64,000 bases of DNA from Saksenaea vasiformis B4078 (Eukaryota > Mucoromycota > Mucoromycetes > Mucorales > Saksenaeaceae): positions 62,001 through 126,000 of the forward strand of contig JNDT01002242.1 in the NCBI GenBank assembly GCA_000697055.1, given 5' to 3'. A program made the translations under genes and the position numbers. The notes under the pieces are model-generated. The model ran no database searches and was not told where the DNA came from. It worked only from the letters and a program-made list of their open reading frames with translations. Below, piece after piece: positions 36,121 to 46,392 of the stretch; within the stretch, counting starts at the first letter, position 1, and every line of letters begins with the position of its first letter.

Positions 36121-36567
36121 TTATTGTATGGGTCCACACTCTGGAGGTTGGGGGATTCGCTCACAGGGATCCAGGTCGTAATCGCGCTCAAGGAGAGTTG
36201 CTCTCTTTCTGCACTCTGGAGGTTGAGGGATCCAGTCACAAGGGTCGAGCTTCACTCGAGGTTCCTCAATCTTTTGCTTGGCCTCGCACTCTGGAGGTGC
36301 AGGGACTTGCTCACAGGGATCCAGACGGTAGTCGCGTTCAATGAGAGTTGCCCTCTTTCTACACTCCGGAGGTTGAGGAATCCAGTCACAAGGGTCGAGC
36401 TTCACTCTAGGTTCCTCTATCTTCTGTTTGGCGGCACACTTTGGAGGTGGAGGAACCTGCTCACAGGGGTCCAGGTGGTAGTCACGTTCGTTAAACTTGG
36501 TAGGAGCAGCATTGACAGTGGCGACGAGGAATGCCGCTGCGGAAACAGCAAGTACAGTTAATCGCAT
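36121..36567 (-). CDS. Small secreted Cys/Pro-rich tandem-repeat precursor with Kex2-type sites
   Basis: 148 aa, single exon, starting at the ATG at 36567. The N-terminus is a clear signal peptide (MRLTVLAVSAAAFLVATVNA, then AP). The mature part consists of five half-repeats of about 25 residues, arranged as 2.5 copies of a 50-residue (150 bp) unit. Each half carries LDPC-(E/D)-x-(V/I)-P-x-PP-(E/K)-C, so 10 cysteines in C-x8-C pairs. Type A halves start RDYxLDPCE, type B halves RVKLDPCDWIPQPPEC. Each type B half ends in RKR, a dibasic Kex2-like cleavage site, so processing could release repeat peptides. I do not recognise the family; it could be a cell-wall protein, a secreted effector-like protein or a processed peptide precursor. 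It shares start-region and promoter elements with the gene at 37905-38354. Confidence 0.8.
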   Translation of the reverse strand: MRLTVLAVSAAAFLVATVNAAPTKFNERDYHLDPCEQVPPPPKCAAKQKIEEPRVKLDPCDWIPQPPECRKRATLIERDYRLDPCEQVPAPPECEAKQKIEEPRVKLDPCDWIPQPPECRKRATLLERDYDLDPCERIPQPPECGPIQ

Positions 36568-36610
36568 ATTTGACAAAGAGGAAGAAATAAGGTAAGATGG
36601 CGTGGAAACT

Positions 36611-36628
36611 GATTGCTTCCTTTATATA
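36611..36628 (-). promoter_or_regulatory. TATA box and GCAATC element of the repeat-precursor gene
   Basis: On the minus strand TATATAAA is followed at once by GGAAGCAATC, about 54 bp upstream of the ATG. The neighbouring secreted-protein gene has TATAAAAGCAATC at the matching place. Confidence 0.5.
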
Positions 36629-37904
36629 CAATTTTTTAAGCTACGGTGTAGATTTATTTTTTATTACAGTGGTGATCACACGCTTATTGCGGGTTCGTCG
36701 CTATTGCCCGATCTGCCGAGAAAAAAAATAGATACAAACCCTATTCAGTGAAACCGAATTTTAAGTCGCTGTCTTCTCAATCGCCATTTACTGAGGACAA
36801 CTATAGAAGCATTCCCTTTACGAATCTCTAACGGTTGTCCACCAATTGAACATAAAGATCTTTTTTGATACGTTAGATTGTGTTGCTGATCCTGTAAGGC
36901 GATTGTTTTCGGGCTTCTATTGTTTCTGGGCTTTTATTGTTTCTGCATCAACCAATAACTGGGCTGTCTTGCTTTAATTCGCCGTCATGGCGCTATGTCC
37001 ATCCTAACGCAGTCGGTTCTATCTTCTTCTTTTTTCTTTTTATAATGTCTATAGAAAACATGACATCTAAAGGCAGGCCATCAAACTGAAGAGGGGAAGG
37101 CATCATAGCTTCAGCTTCGTGGCATCCTAATTCAGAACGTGGCACAACGCTCAACCTTCTCTTCGTATTCACACCAAATATGGAAGTCTATGCCTTACTG
37201 ACATCTGTGTACCTTTCGATAATCGTAGTAACAGATGACATTACTGCCATATTAGCTTTTTGTGTTCTGCTTGATTACCTTCCGCGCTAATATTTCCCTA
37301 TATGAGCTTTGATTATACAAAAAACCAGCGTGTGAACACTCTTCAAGTCTCTTTGTATTTCCGCGCAGGGAGTACTACACGTCCTGTATATTTAACGGTA
37401 TCCTACAGGTATTCTTTTACTGCTTAAGAAAGAACATCAGAGCACCGTACGACGTGGTTGAATGGTTAATCCGTTGTAATAATAGTCGTATTTAAAGCAT
37501 TTTTTACAATTAGTAGTTAGGGGATGCAAAAGCCATGGAGTACGAGAATACAAGGTTGCTTGGTATGTCAATTTTCTCTCTCTATTGAAGATCCTTTGCT
37601 GTGGTAGTTCGTTGTCGCACGATGACGTGACACGATGTCTTCAATCACTAAAAATTTATTATTCTTCGTAGGTATGACAAGGTAGCATTCGTGTACAAGA
37701 TGTTTCTGGGCTGAAGATCATTGTAGGGTCCAGGTTGATGAGAAGTCTGTTCAACAGCTTGATTTATGATGTATAGCACGGAGCACAGTCAACCGCCATG
37801 CGGAAACGAGCATGGTAATGTAGAAAAGACAATCATTTATTCAAGGTGACAAATGTAAAAAAGACTGGGATAATGTTTCAACGGGAACGCTATTTAACAA
37901 AATT
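36629..37904. other. Intergenic between the two secreted-protein genes
   Basis: About 1.3 kb of AT-rich sequence with no supportable open frame; presumably promoter of the 36121-36567 gene and 3' flank of the upstream one. Confidence 0.5.
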
Positions 37905-38354
37905 TTATGGATGGTCGTTGGTGAGGCGACCTTGTAAAGGGTCTGTCGTATAATCAACTGCCTTAGGCGAGCTCTTCTCCTTCCTATCAGCATCCTTAGA
38001 TGGATGTTTGGTATCATTTGCCGAGCCTTCTGCATGATCGTCCCTGCTTGAGGTGACGGTGGTAAAATCGACTGTCTCTGGTCGATCTTTCTTCTCCTTA
38101 GCAGCATTTTCTGAATCTTCTGCGGGATCTTGCCTGCTTGAGGTGACGGTGGTAAAGTCGACCGTCTTTGGAGAGCCGTTTTCTTGCTTTGCACCACGGC
38201 TAGATTTGTCCTCTTCATTCTTGGTCACACCATTTCCCTGCTGAGTGCTTGCAACGTCTGTATTTTTCTCAATAGCACCATTGTTGACGGGCAATGCTAC
38301 AACAGTGGCAACTGCGTAGACTGCAACCAGAGTAGCAAGCAAATTGAATCGCAT
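37905..38354 (-). CDS. Small secreted hydrophilic repeat protein
   Basis: 149 aa, single exon. A signal peptide (MRFNLLATLVAVYAVATVVA, then LP) is followed by a highly charged, Ser/Thr/Asp/Lys-rich, probably disordered mature part. It contains three diverged repeats built on (S/R)-P-(K/E)-(T/A)-V-D-(F/Y)-T-T, two of them extended as TVDFTTVTSSR. No cysteine appears in the mature part, unlike the neighbour at 36121. No family recognised. The matching start region (GTCAA..ATGCGATT) and TATA/GCAATC element suggest co-regulation with, or common descent of the 5' end from, the neighbouring secreted-protein gene. Confidence 0.75.
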   Translation of the reverse strand: MRFNLLATLVAVYAVATVVALPVNNGAIEKNTDVASTQQGNGVTKNEEDKSSRGAKQENGSPKTVDFTTVTSSRQDPAEDSENAAKEKKDRPETVDFTTVTSSRDDHAEGSANDTKHPSKDADRKEKSSPKAVDYTTDPLQGRLTNDHP

Positions 38355-38385
38355 GATTGACGATCGAGAAAACGCTCAAGATTGA

Positions 38386-38398
38386 GATTGCTTTTATA
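38386..38398 (-). promoter_or_regulatory. TATA box and GCAATC element of the second secreted-protein gene
   Basis: TATAAAAGCAATC on the minus strand, about 38 bp upstream of the ATG, resembling the element before the gene at 36121-36567. Confidence 0.5.
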
Positions 38399-40743
38399 CG
38401 TATTTTCCTCTACTCACGGGATTACATGACCTACGAGTACCATCAAAACAAATCTGCATGGGTCTGCATGCATTGCGCATACCATGTATGAGTTACCCAA
38501 GCATATGCTGTGTTACTCAAGTGCAAAGACATATCCTTACATCACGCTTTATGTGCCTTGTGCGTAAAAGTACGGAGTGACATTACTAATGTCCTGCACA
38601 GAAGGCAGGATGTGTATCTTTGCAGAGATACACATATTGGTACGTAAACTTACTTTTTTTTTTTTGGTGCGCCTGTTCGTTGCAAACATTCGATTACATA
38701 CACGCTCTTTCTCGGATTCTTTATTTAAACTTTATCTGTTTTTTAACAACATTCAGCAAACACTACATGCTTTTCATCCAGTCTCTGTAAATATAATACG
38801 TAGTTTTTTTTTCAAAAACTACGTGTTTCTGGAAATCTGTAGGCGCCAAGAAGCTAAATTTTACGCCTATGTTTTCCTTTCATGGATCTACATTCTGCAT
38901 TCTAGGTTGGACCTTTTGTTACACTAAAAAATAACTATTTAAAATTTACATTTTATTTAATGACGGCAAAGCGCTATACTCTTCAGAATGTCCGCTCCCG
39001 TCCAATCCAATAAACTGAAAGAGCTATAAGCCCTCGTCACATTCAGAAGTAGAGGAAGGTATGTAGAGAATAAGTTAGGATAAAGATGGCCCTATTCATC
39101 TCAATGCTTAGGCTTCTCAGGAAATCAAGGGTTCGTTTGCATCCAAGATGACACGAAGAGAGTTTGGCCCTTTGTTACGTGCGTGTATGCGATGGGCCCC
39201 GGCTTGCTGAAAAGCCTAACCTTTATAACATGTAGTTCCTGGGAACGGGGCTAACAACGCATAGTCATGGTTCGTGCGGAAAACTTTGTAAATTGGCGTT
39301 TGCATGTATTTGTCGTGCATACTCTGTCACATGAACCAGCTTTTGCGCTGTCACTGGCTCTTATTACCACAGGTTGTGCATTTTCGTACAAAGAATTAGC
39401 CGTGCCATGCCTGCATGAGGAATAATATCCATAGACAGCAATTACCTCTAAACTTACCTGGTCCATTAGTGACGTTGTATAAGTTTTTATTCATCAGATC
39501 TCCGGAATCACCTCAATGCTGACCCGCAGTACTTGGGTACCGTTAGGTTACACAGCCGGTTATCCATCTAATCTGCCCTAAAACTTTGCTTTGTCATGAT
39601 CGCTGTTGTTGATATTCAAGCCGAGGAACTTTGGTACGGTCCCTAAGGAGAGGTGACCCATGCCGCAAGATGATAGGAAGTGTGACTGGTTGAAACAAAC
39701 CAATACTATCATCACTTTACTAAAGAGCTAAGTATCCTCCCTGTCCCGTCAAAACTGGCCCCTTGCAGGTACATGTACTATTGAATCGTAATTTTATTAT
39801 CATTACTATAGTAACGGATATACTAACACTATGTCCACAACTAATGAATCACCATGCATCTATTTCAAAGATGGACTTTTGATATAGCCAAACCACTTGG
39901 TGAACTGGCGAGGTGCGCGACATTTTAACAATGCTAGGGTGGCAGTGACGTCGTCTATGTTTTCAAAGCTTATTTCCGTGATTCCAAGTAAGAGCGAGGC
40001 ATTAGGCATATTAAAAGCCATATAGCGCGTCTTAACGCTGCCAAGTCGCCCCATTTATCGAGAACATTGGTCTCCCTATTGATTAGTTTATCTAGATGCT
40101 GTAGTATACTTCTTTACAATTTTTGAGCTGTTAGAGGATTGTCCAATCCTACAAAAATTTCAGGAACCGCGCCGATCATCAGTTTGCAAATTCATAGGGC
40201 TATATCTTGATAGTATGTGACAAGCAAGGTACACTTGCTCGACTCTCAAACTTAAGAATCAGGCAAATGGCAAGTGGTCAAAGCATGTCGTGTTCAGAAC
40301 TTAGGCTGGTCTCCGTCCAATTCGGCTACAAAGCGTTCTTGCACTCTATCACTCTTATGCCAAGGTACTTCCATAAACGTATGAAAGCCATTTGTGCCAA
40401 GATTTACGGAGAGTTCCCGTTCTAAAAAGGGTTTACGGCATAAATAGGAAAAAGAATTTTTTTTTTACTGTAATAGCAATTTTGTATTGTTTAGGAAGGT
40501 GTCGCAAAAAAAAGGCGAAAAACAGAAAAAGGAAAGGAAGGGAAAGGGTCCTGGTCAACTTGTTTATTCTGCCCAAATCCAAATAGTTAGCATAGTAGAA
40601 TATAGTGGTATAGCAACAAGAGAAAAAAAAAGAAACAGGATAAGCAATAAATTAAAAAAAATAAAAACAAAACAGATGCACCAGTCCGTCTTTTTTAAAG
40701 CAGATCTAAGGGTCTCTCCAATTTTTGATTGTTTCATCTGGTG
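38399..40743. other. Intergenic, 2.3 kb
   Basis: No coding region supported. It holds two perfect inverted repeats: 38611-38634 (TGTGTATCT / AGATACACA) and 38798-38824 (11-bp arms, ACGTAGTTTTT / AAAAACTACGT). A+T-rich throughout. Confidence 0.5.
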
Positions 40744-42748
40744 TCATTTGGATGACGACGGACCAGCGTCAAGGGAGGAGGAGGCATCAAGGGAAGGGAT
40801 TGTTGTTGTTGCTGACGTGGGAGGAGGTGGGTATGGACCTTCGTTAGGAGGACGCATGTAGGGATAACCTGCTCCCATGTAAGCGTTGGAAGAAGAATAG
40901 CGCATCGATCCATCTGTAGATGATACTTCACGGTTCCAAAAAGATGCCTGTTGCTTTGGTGCTTCTGTTTCCGACTTCACATCAAAAGACGTTTGTTGTG
41001 TAGGATGGTACATACAATCCCCAGTAGCTTGTTGTTCTTCACGTGTATTAAAATACGTCGTGTTTGATGGCATCGATGGATAAGAAGGATGACCTGCTTG
41101 TTGCTGTGGATGCTGTTGTTGCTGTTGTTGCTGTTGCTGTTGTTGCTGTTGCTGCTGTTGCTGCTGTTGCTGCTGTTGCTGCTGCTGCTGTTGTTGTTGT
41201 TGTTGATGAGGCGGAGGAATGGCGTAGCCTTCATTGCGAAGCCCCTGATTTTCTGAACGTCCGTTGGCAACCATGGATGAATAGGCTACAGGGTAAGGAT
41301 AGCCTTGATAGGGTGAGTATGGACCAAAATCTGTAACAGGCGATGTAGGTAGACTCATGTATCTCGGATGATGCGACATGTACTTTTCACCTGCGCCAAC
41401 AGAAGGTGGCGGTGGCGGTGGCGGCATAGCGTTGGCAGCGGCGGCAGCAGCGGCGGCGGCAGCGGCAGCAGCAGCAACAGCAGCCGGACCCTGGGGAGAA
41501 AAGCTTGAGGGCGTACCTGCATCCATGCTTCGATAGCGTGTGTGAGAATCGGCATAATGGCCCGGACTGCGTCCTCGTACCACCAGTGGTGAAGACGTTG
41601 TAGTAGCCACCCGGAACGTTTTGCCGGTAGAAGTATTGCAGTACAAATCTACAACAATTTCATAGTACTGCTGTGCTGCACGCCGCTTTCCATTGTTCGC
41701 GGTGGCTGTTTTAAATTGCATGCGTTCAAATGTGACAATGTTATGATTGGACCCAACCGAGGCTAAATGAAGGTTCCCACCCGCCCGCACAGCGCGCGGT
41801 TCAGGGATCATTTGTGGGCCCTTGTCTCGTTTTGGCGTATGCTGAACCAGTTCAATTTTTTTGTCGCCGTTTGCAACACGGGCGCTGACGCCAATCGAGA
41901 AATAATCCACTTGATGAAGCTCCTGATTCTCCGTACGGACCAAACATGGCACCTCGGGCCCGTGCAACATATAGTTGGTGCCATGGACATCAAAGGTGGA
42001 GCTGACCTGGAAATAGTTGCGACGGTAACAAGTCCAGTCTTGGTCTGCTCGAAAGAAACCTCTATCCATCTTCACATGGAGCTGAACCTGGTATCTGTTG
42101 GTTTCCCAATACTGTCAACCACGTTGTTTTTTCTTCTTCTCCCCTTTACTTCCGTTCGGACTTACCCATTTGTTTGATCCATATTCCATAGATCGAGCAA
42201 TTGTTTTGTCGGTGAGAAACAAGGGCCGGCCTCGAACGTAAACATCGATGATTCCGTTCTCCGCCGCCTGATGGGTGCTCCCGTAGGATAAGGATTGGAA
42301 TGAAATGTAGTTGTTGTAAAACTCGCGGGTCTAGTCGGTAGTGGAGGTCTACGGCGAATTAAATCGGGCGAAGATGCATGTTTCCCCTGCGGAGATGCAG
42401 GCGAGACCGGGCTCGCTATGTCAGGACGCGGTGTGCTCGGTTGCGACATGGCCATCAACCTACAGTATATATATATATATAAACAAGTAGTGGAAAAAGA
42501 AGAAGGAAAAGTAAGTTGGCGGTGGCGAAAAGTAAACGGTGGTGTGAGGTTTTTTTTTTTCTTTTTTTCTCATCTGATGATGGGGCCAAAAAACAACAAA
42601 ATGTTTACCCTTGCATTGGAGGTTGAGTTGGATGAGATGGGACACTGTTAGTCGTTGCCGGGTAATCCCCGTTGCCAAAGGAATAATTTGGAAGGGCCAT
42701 GTAATTAGGTACAGATTCTTGAGGTGGTGACCATTTGTTGTCCTGCAT
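40744..42748 (-). CDS. NDT80/PhoG-type DNA-binding transcription factor
   Basis: p53-like Ndt80 family; fungal members control meiosis, starvation responses, secreted hydrolases and cell death (Ndt80, VIB-1, XprG). Three exons (42748-42609, 42459-42166, 42094-40744), phases agreeing, give 594 aa. The N-terminus is Pro/Ser-rich. The DNA-binding domain begins at about residue 146 (YQVQLHVKMDRGFF, DWTCYRRNYFQVSSTF, VDYFSIGVSARV) and ends near residue 310. The rest is low complexity: a poly-Ala run (about 348-368), poly-Pro, and a poly-Gln run (about 440-476). The last acceptor must be AACAG before 42094; the first AG downstream of the donor (CAG|TATTGG) breaks the frame. The first exon extends the protein upstream of the in-frame ATG at 42455. 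Confidence 0.88.
41101..41207 (-). repeat. CAG/CAA repeat encoding poly-Gln
   Basis: A run of mixed CAG/CAA codons (TTG/CTG on the plus strand), more than 30 Gln, inside the Ndt80-type gene. Mixed codons suggest protein-level tolerance as well as slippage. Confidence 0.9.
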
Positions 42749-45700
42749 CACTCGGGTGCACGCGTGCACACTCCAATTTTTTTCTGGCGAGTTTTAAATA
42801 ACAATTCGTGTTACTCTGACGAGCCATACACTGTTCCCAGAAAATGAATGTCGCTTTCGCCGAAAATGGTTGTGACCTTACTGGAAAGAATATGACGCGG
42901 ATCTATTTTTACATGTCGCAAAGACCACACCGTTTTTCCCCTTAAAACTACTTCGTCGATTTTAACATGTTGCAATTGTTATAGACAGTATCCCGGCGAG
43001 AAATTATTTACACTTGAAACGGCAAGTTCCCACACGCAGTCTCGCCTATTGGATAAACAGTTAAGGATACACGATGGGCCGGATAACACAAGTAGTCCTG
43101 GGAGATTTTTATTTCAAAAACGGAATGCGAGTGGTCATGCGAAATACTGGATGAGAAGCAATGATAAGTTCACTCGAATAAGTTCCTTTCACTGTCCTTG
43201 AACGGAAGATGGAGGAAGTTTGCTATCGTTTTCAGTAGCCGTCGTGGGCTATGCTTAAAAATGCGTCAAATATCTAATCTGCCGCGTATCTATGAAGACA
43301 TTGAAGTCCATAGTGGTGTCTCTGAAGATTCTACCTAGAGTCAAGGGCGAGTAACGCCCTAACAGCGGAATAAACCCTAAATTGGGAAAAATAATTCTCG
43401 GCTATTTCCAAAAGGAAGTTGGTAGGTCATTGTTCTTGTAAACTTACTCAATACTACAGTGTACTAGCCATTCTGCATAGTGATGCACGTAATTTTCCGT
43501 GACTCAATAAAGGAGCGGTTTCCTCATTGCGCTGCTTCGATCTGGCTCTCAAAAGAGTTGGTAGAATTGGTTAAAAATGGCGTCTCTATCAGTGCAAAAT
43601 TCAACGGAGCTGCGTTAGTGTATGTTCGCTGTACGGAGTCAATAATTAATGCAGTGGGTAGGGTCATTTATCAGACGTAAAGATGTGTTTTTTTTTCTTC
43701 GTTTCGGTCCGCTTTGAATCTCCGTTGAGAAATCCAATATATGATCTCCAACGTCACTCCTGCCTTTTTCATCGTCATTTAGCATATAGTACATTTCTCG
43801 ATCTCACAAAATTCCAGTTCACTAATCAAATGGATTAGATGCTATTGATAGCTGGATGTTGTTGTCATGCCGCGAGCGCTCTGCAGTGCATTCCATCCGC
43901 CACTGAACACTGTTACCGCAATGATTTCTCAGGTCGTCTCCATAAGGCCATGATGCAGGACAGATCTTTGCGTTCCTGCAGGATTGTCGCTTGAGCGAGC
44001 AGATCGGTATTCGGTATCAGTAATGAAGGTCTCTTTATCCTTCTCTAATAAGTTCTGCGTGAACAGTGACCAGGCTCATATAAATAAATATTGCGTCTTA
44101 ATTGCTGTATTAATGACGCATATCTGATTATTAGCTCAGACTCTGTCTTTCAAACGCTCAAACGACTATTCAATAAGCGGAAAGCCGACTTCATAGATCG
44201 GTATACGCACATGCCGGGTATGCATTCTGCATTTTGTCGCAATAGTGCAGGTAGATCTACAAGATCGGCATTGCGCTAAGCCAGGCCATATGACGTTTGA
44301 ATAACGTTTATAGTATGCGCAAATAGATGCCGACAAGGAAGTCACCTAACTGCTCTCACATGCTTGTCTAAAAAATACACAAGAAATTGTGGCTCACGAA
44401 TCCAGGATAGGACAGAGTTATATTTTATAACCACAGGGATGAAAGTAAATAACGATGTGTAAGTAATCCTTTACCTATAGTGGAAGTCTCAAAGATGCTT
44501 TGTTCAGTAAACAGGATCATAAAACAGAAGAAGGTCCGTGGGTCCCTTTAAAGCCTTATTTCCGAATATTTTTATAGGCTCCAACTGGACATTGACTCGA
44601 TGCGTCTCAAGCCGATGCAAACGCTCTTTTTCTTTTCAAAAACCAAAATCTAAAAAAATTAATCATTTCTGTATATGTAGATTTTATTGGTGTCATTTCT
44701 AGCATCTTCTCTGTTCAATAGTCCTGAAGCTATATCCTCCATATTGCTATTGCACTCTTTTTACGTAACTTGTATGTTAGAGAAAGTATGCAGAATAAAC
44801 AGCACAATTGCACCCAATTTCGATTCATAAGGAATGACTTGGGCCTTCGCGTTCAATAAGTGAAACTATCTTACGTCACGGGCCGTTCTCTTCTTAATAA
44901 AGCGTATGGATATTGTGAAAAGGAAAGATCACAAGAGGATGTAGGTGTTAATATCGTTAAACGGTGGCATACATGAGTGCTCTGTATGTTGAATTAGCCA
45001 ACGCTCGATGAGCTAATTCCGTATACCATGCTATTGTTGATTAATGACGCGAAAATTTAGCACAATCGACTCTTCTAACTGTTGTTTGTTTTACTACTTT
45101 GCCGTATCTGCCCCGCCATTTACACCACCATCATCATCATTGTCATCGTCATCGTCATTATTATTTTCGGAAAACAAAGAATGGCGTACCTGACCGCATG
45201 ATGATATATAGGCTCCAGAAGATTATGTCTGGTCGCCAAACCTCTATTACATTCAGGAGACTATCATGTACCGTATGGAAGCCTGTGTCCTGTAGTCCAA
45301 CCATATATATCATCGTCGATATTAAGATGGGATACTCAAGTACGCAATCTATAACTGTTGAGCGTCTTCTTAATTAAGCTCTTAGATATGTTGTCACTTC
45401 TATCTGAAAGACATTCATATATCGAAAAAAAGCCTTTCCTCAATCAGTACTATTACACGATACAACGCGTCAACAGTTAAGGGTGGATTTCTCTTACACC
45501 CGGCTCTCCTTATGTAGTGCAGCACTAGTTCCTGAAGTTATACCAGAGTAGGCAGACTGATGATGAGATGTCGTGACTTTGACATGGCTGTCTGAGGGTA
45601 GAAGCGTTTATCTGCGAGTACGTATGACGGCCCACATGATCAGTTCTGCAAACAAAAAAAAGGACCGTGCACCCCCACAGTAGTATGCTGTTTCCCTGGG

Positions 45701-46392
45701 ATAGTAGATAGCAAACAATTACGTGTTACTCACATGAATAAGGGTCTTTGCCTTATGGTTAGAATTATTAAAAATCTTGCATGATGTACATGGAAGAGGG
45801 ATGATAGATTAAAATACGATCTCGATCATAAAATTAGGAGCAGTCTGTGTTTTTTCTCGTTATTGCGAGAAAGGAGGCAAACACGCAAAAGATCATAGAA
45901 AAGGGAGACAATATGTGACAACATGGAGCTTCTTTATTTTTACCCTCAAGTGGAGGGGATAAATGTTTCTTCCAGTTGTCTATTTTTCATTCCTCAGGGC
46001 CCTTTGAGATCAAATAACTGCCAAATATGGAAATGGTAAGGGGGATAAGCTACAGAGACACAATAACGCACGCGTGCACGCACCCTCTTCCTTGATTATA
46101 ACGCATATTCACGCAATCAACTTACGTAAGAAGATACTAAAGAGACTTTTTAATCTGCAACTCACCAACGGCAATAATGAAGATGATGATGATTGCTGTC
46201 AGTCCAAAGTAAGACTTTAATTAAAAAACGATTTACAAACGTTCAAAAATGTAAGGGGTTTCATATATCCACAAGGGAAACAAAAAATCGCTCTTTTCCA
46301 TCTGATGGTCAAGTTGTTGCCTTCCCAGTACATATATAAAAATTGCTTATAATTTGTTTTTCTTGGGGTCGTCTGTTTCTAAACATCATATC
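42749..46392. other. Intergenic, 3.6 kb
   Basis: No supportable gene. It includes promoter sequence of the Ndt80-type gene and a short CAT/GTCAT trinucleotide tract at about 45122-45165. Several short open frames show no domain. Some of it probably derives from old repeats. Confidence 0.45.

Noticed and set aside
36094..36561. 155-codon plus-strand open frame opposite the Cys/Pro repeat gene
   Set aside because: It is the antisense of the 150-bp tandem repeat. The minus strand has a signal peptide, conserved Cys spacing and a promoter; the plus-strand reading has none.
42095..42165. Apparent frameshift in the Ndt80-type gene when the first CAG after the donor is used
   Set aside because: An acceptor 17 nt further (AACAG before 42094) restores the frame and the conserved YQVQLHVKMDRGFF, so no lesion is needed.
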